DNA of 64,000 bases. Source: Neobacillus mesonae (GTDB taxonomy: Bacteria; Bacillota; Bacilli; Paenibacillales; Paenibacillaceae). Shown here piece after piece: positions 61,462 through 64,000 of the stretch (positions within the stretch are counted from its first letter, which is position 1; each line of letters opens with the position of its first letter). The notes beneath the pieces were generated by a model. That model had not been told where the DNA came from, searched no databases, and saw only the letters and a program-made list of their open reading frames with translations. The position numbers and the translations under genes are program-made. Location of the stretch: the NCBI GenBank assembly GCA_023715865.1, contig JAMBOW010000001.1, positions 1,612,001 through 1,676,000 on the forward strand, given 5' to 3'.

Positions 61462-62475
61462 TCAGCTAATGCTGCTAAGCTGAACACGTTCGCGCGCTCG
61501 TGCAGAAGCATAGCAAGCTTCAATTACCCGTATATTACGTACTGCATCTTCCGGCGTAAAAGGCAGCGGCTTATGGTCCAGGATTGCATCAGCTATAGCA
61601 TCTGCCTGAAGAACAAATGAATTGGATACTGAGATGCGTTCTTCTCTCGTAACATCATCCGTATGTATGATGATTTGAGGTGGAATATCACTGTTCTCCC
61701 AACCGAATACCTTCGGAAGCTCGATCCTTCCTTCCGTTCCGAGAATTTCTAGCTCTGCTCTTGAACAAGCCCACATTCCGCAATCAAAGGTAAGTGCTAC
61801 CTTATCCGGAAATTCGACTAGACCTGAAGCCATCATATCTACATTGTCATGTTCAGGTGAGAACAAGGCATGAACGGTTACGGCTTCCGGCTCTTGGTCC
61901 AGATACATCCGTGCTGCCGAGATCGGGTACACACCGACATCATACAGCGAACCGCCGCCCATTTCTTTTTTAAATCGCACATTGTCTTTATCGTAACAAT
62001 TGTTATAAGTGAAATTGGCATGGATGGCTCTGACTTGTCCGATTTCGCCACTTTCAATGATTTCCTTGACCCGCATATGCTTAGGATGGTATCGGTACAT
62101 AAATGCTTCAGCAAAAATGACCTGTTCTGCTTCGCAAGCTTTGATCATCTGCCTTACTTGATTCTCATTCAGTGCTGCAGGCTTCTCACACAGCACATGC
62201 TTACCTGCTTTTGCAGCTTGAATGGTCCACTCCATATGCATATGGTTAGGAACTGAAATATAGACTGCATCAATTTCCTTATCAGCAAGAAGAGCATCAT
62301 AGCTGCCGTAAGCTTTAGGAATATCCAGCTCTGCAGCAACCTCTGCTGCCCTGCTTTCATTCCGGCTGGCAATTGCGACGACTTCGCCCCGCTCAGAGTT
62401 CTGAATTGCAGGAATGACTGCTGTTCTCGCTATCTTCGCTGTACTCATGATCCCCCACCTGATTTTCCCGCTCAT
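61462..62475 (-). CDS. Gfo/Idh/MocA family oxidoreductase
   Basis: A 337-residue dehydrogenase of the D-xylose/glucose-fructose oxidoreductase type. Rossmann start IRWGIMSTAKIART, catalytic LCEKPAA, and GGGSLYDVGVYPI. The family uses NADP and acts on sugars. ATG 62475 follows AAAGGAGAGACGGGTA. No partner in the same transcript. Substrate unknown. Confidence 0.9.
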   Translation of the reverse strand: MSGKIRWGIMSTAKIARTAVIPAIQNSERGEVVAIASRNESRAAEVAAELDIPKAYGSYDALLADKEIDAVYISVPNHMHMEWTIQAAKAGKHVLCEKPAALNENQVRQMIKACEAEQVIFAEAFMYRYHPKHMRVKEIIESGEIGQVRAIHANFTYNNCYDKDNVRFKKEMGGGSLYDVGVYPISAARMYLDQEPEAVTVHALFSPEHDNVDMMASGLVEFPDKVALTFDCGMWACSRAELEILGTEGRIELPKVFGWENSDIPPQIIIHTDDVTREERISVSNSFVLQADAIADAILDHKPLPFTPEDAVRNIRVIEACYASARARERVQLSSIS

Positions 62476-62538
62476 TACCCGTCTCTCCTTTCCTTAATAT
62501 CAGCTTAGTATTAAAACAAATTTCATATATTTCAACGA

Positions 62539-62898
62539 TTAGTAATTATCCGATTCCGCCTTCTTTAGCATGCCAAGACACCGATCTAAATCTGTCTTAA
62601 CCTGTTTCTTGTAAAGCCGTGCTTTCTCTTCTCCGTCATCGGTAAAGTGATATAGGACAATTTCTTGAAAATCAATTCGCGGATCGCTGCCCTTGAGCCT
62701 TTTTGTACGATAAAAAACGCCTTCCTGCACAAGCTCATGCAAGGCACGATAAACTTCGCTCTGAGGCGGGACATAACCAAATCCTTTAAACTCTTCCTTC
62801 ATGGCCTCAAGCATTTCATAACCATATCCTCTGTGCTGCTCTACCATAGTAATTAAATAGAGCTTGATAAATGCTCGTTGGGATATCATAAAAGCCAT
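62539..62898 (-). CDS. rtp: Replication terminator protein (Rtp) homologue
   Basis: A 119-residue winged-helix protein. It can be aligned along its whole length with B. subtilis Rtp: QRAFIKLYLITMVEQ, then EVYRALHELVQEG, VVLY-like strand IVLYHFTDDGEEKARLYKKQ, and the C-terminal dimer helix DLDRCLGMLKKAESDNY. In B. subtilis, dimers bind Ter sites and halt DnaB helicase at the terminus. It could instead be read as a PadR-like regulator, whose fold is related, but the specific C-terminal helix favours Rtp. ATG 62898 follows GGGGAGGACAGCTAC. Alignment from memory, so a search is needed. Confidence 0.8.
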   Translation of the reverse strand: MAFMISQRAFIKLYLITMVEQHRGYGYEMLEAMKEEFKGFGYVPPQSEVYRALHELVQEGVFYRTKRLKGSDPRIDFQEIVLYHFTDDGEEKARLYKKQVKTDLDRCLGMLKKAESDNY

Positions 62899-63010
62899 GT
62901 AGCTGTCCTCCCCTCATTTAATTCAAATAACCAACTTTTCCCCATTATAAACTTCTTTTTACGACTTGACATCCTTCTATTTTTTCACATAGCGCTTTTA
63001 AGACAGAATA

Positions 63011-63037
63011 CCTAACGTAAATATGTAATATTTAAAG
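63011..63037 (+). other. Weak Ter-like site upstream of rtp
   Basis: cctaacgtaaatatgtaata plus tttaaag. It shares CTAA and TATGTA at the right spacing with the B. subtilis Ter consensus, about 13 of 22 defined positions. In an AT-rich region this may be chance. In B. subtilis a Ter pair lies just upstream of rtp. Confidence 0.25.
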
Positions 63038-63171
63038 TCGATAATTACTGTGAACAGCTAAGTTCAGATAGAATTTACATTAATATGAATTTTTCATATG
63101 ATGAGATATTATAATTAATAGGTTATGAATTCTTTAATTAATCGCTGGAACCTTACAGTTGAAAAATAGAA

Positions 63172-63225
63172 AAAAATGAACCGTTACCGCCATCCATCTT
63201 AAGACAGCACATCGGTTCATTTTTC
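63172..63225 (-). terminator. Rho-independent terminator after the acyltransferase gene
   Basis: aaaatgaaccg (63173-63183) pairs with cggttcatttt (63213-63223), a long loop between, then TTTTTTCTATTTTT on the minus strand. Confidence 0.75.
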
Positions 63226-63241
63226 AATTGTGAATTTTTCA

Positions 63242-64000
63242 TTACTTGATAGATTTATACATTGAAGTTCCTGCAATCCATTTTCCCGCTCGAAACGAGC
63301 TAATGATACGGGTTAAAATTAAAGATAGAGCGGATGCAATCAGGAAGGACATGAACATTCTTACCGTTACACTCCAGGAAGCAAAAAACACAGCATCAAA
63401 CCAGTAGCTGGCTTTCAGCATCAATGCATGCATTAAATAAGCTCCATATGAAAAAGTTCCAACCCACGCAAGTGCAGCAGCGGTCTTCCCTTTATCCAGC
63501 CAAAGCGCAAATTGATAAATCATTAACACGGAAACTATTAAAAACAGGGCCATGTCAGGTTTTAACAGGCTCACTCGGTTGAAGTTGATCTCAAGCCCTT
63601 CGGAAGTGATAAACGATCTGCATAACAGAAATACATACTCGGCACAGCCAAATATAAATAATGTCAGTACGACATATCTGCTTCTCTTGAGAAAGTTTTG
63701 CCATCCATCCGTGTATAGTCCGGCTGCAGCACCAAGCAGAAAATAAAAGAAGAAGTAGATCGCGTTCCGATCAGCGTAAATCGTAAACAGCGGAGTAAGG
63801 ATCGGAATATTGTGCTCTGCTGCCCACATACCAATCTCACCAATCTGTGTCATAAGAAATATATAAATAACACCTGCTATGATAAGCAGCAGAAGGCTAT
63901 GTCTGGCAACTCTCTTATTTACAAAGATCACCAACCTCCGGATAAGCGGAAATAAAAGATAAAACTGCATAATCATAATGATATACCACAGGTGATAACT
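63242..64000 (-). CDS. Membrane acyltransferase (Acyltransferase_3), 5' part cut by window edge
   Basis: The visible 252 residues are an integral membrane protein with at least seven hydrophobic segments. The segment SYHLWYIIMIMQFYLLFPL at the cut edge is the conserved W/F-rich motif of the Acyltransferase_3/OafB-type family, which O-acylates cell-surface sugars. The frame is open to base 64000, so the ATG at 63976 is internal and the catalytic histidine region lies outside the window. It ends KWIAGTSMYKSIK. Substrate unknown. Confidence 0.85.
   Translation of the reverse strand, partial: SYHLWYIIMIMQFYLLFPLIRRLVIFVNKRVARHSLLLLIIAGVIYIFLMTQIGEIGMWAAEHNIPILTPLFTIYADRNAIYFFFYFLLGAAAGLYTDGWQNFLKRSRYVVLTLFIFGCAEYVFLLCRSFITSEGLEINFNRVSLLKPDMALFLIVSVLMIYQFALWLDKGKTAAALAWVGTFSYGAYLMHALMLKASYWFDAVFFASWSVTVRMFMSFLIASALSLILTRIISSFRAGKWIAGTSMYKSIK

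Larger units (their letters stand above)
62899..63241. other. AT-rich intergenic region upstream of rtp
   Basis: 343 bases without a supported gene. It holds two weak Ter-like candidates (about 62975-63001 and 63011-63037) and the terminator of the acyltransferase gene at 63172-63225. Nothing else was recognised. Confidence 0.7.

Noticed and set aside
62539..62898. Reading this protein as a PadR transcriptional regulator
   Set aside because: The fold is shared, but the C-terminal helix and overall length fit Rtp better. Recorded in features as the alternative.
1..64000. tRNA, rRNA, CRISPR repeats, insertion sequences, prophage
   Set aside because: None could be recognised: no repeat arrays, no transposase-like frames, no cloverleaf-like GC-rich 70-90-base stretches.

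Overview
The window reads as chromosome of a low-GC Gram-positive, most probably Paenibacillus or a close relative. The basis is the strong GGAGG-type ribosome binding sites, GTG and TTG starts, an S-layer-homology (SLH) anchored GH18 protein, YteA, DivIVA-like and DUF3243 proteins, a Bacillus-type replication terminator protein homologue, and a very high density of secreted glycoside hydrolases and CUT1 sugar ABC transporters that lack their own ATPase. The genus is inferred from content; no marker gene is present. About 50 of 57 genes lie on the minus strand. No rRNA, tRNA, CRISPR array, IS element or prophage gene was seen.

Layout. 1-5.3 kb: housekeeping and detoxification genes (three GNAT acetyltransferases, methyltransferase, AAA ATPase, VOC protein, P-loop kinase-like protein, aldo/keto reductase). 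5.4-7.8 kb: secreted GH26 beta-mannanase divergent from an AraC regulator, with a possible CcpA (cre) site between them. 8.4-19.8 kb: a fructan locus made of two permeases, a binding lipoprotein, a cytosolic GH32, a ROK fructokinase and a giant secreted GH32 with three CBM66-like modules, divergent from a LacI regulator. 19.9-24.3 kb: cytosolic GH9 and GH2 (beta-mannosidase-like), each with its own terminator. 24.3-37.5 kb: a nine-gene operon with two binding proteins (one fused to carbohydrate-binding-like modules), two permease pairs, an NHL-TPR membrane-anchored protein, a Yip1 protein and a large DUF5696 protein. 37.6-40 kb: two tandem paralogous LacI regulators. 40-44.7 kb: a tight amidohydrolase-DgaE-DgaF-sugar kinase-GntR operon.

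44.8-64 kb: EamA exporter with divergent LysR regulator, two thioredoxin-reductase-like flavoproteins, a DUF3243 protein, SLH-GH18, nitroreductase, acyl-ACP thioesterase, a DUF6376 lipoprotein, an AraC regulator downstream of a sugar isomerase and two Gfo/Idh dehydrogenases, a phosphodiesterase, DivIVA-like protein, YteA, an ArsR-like regulator, a third Gfo/Idh, an Rtp homologue and a truncated membrane acyltransferase.

How it works together (inference). Secreted GH26 and the giant GH32 cut mannan and fructan outside the cell. CUT1 transporters powered by a shared ATPase encoded elsewhere import the oligosaccharides. GH2, GH9, GH32 and the fructokinase finish degradation inside. LacI and AraC regulators next to each block control induction. 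The nine-gene operon is the least explained part and the best candidate for an uncharacterised system.
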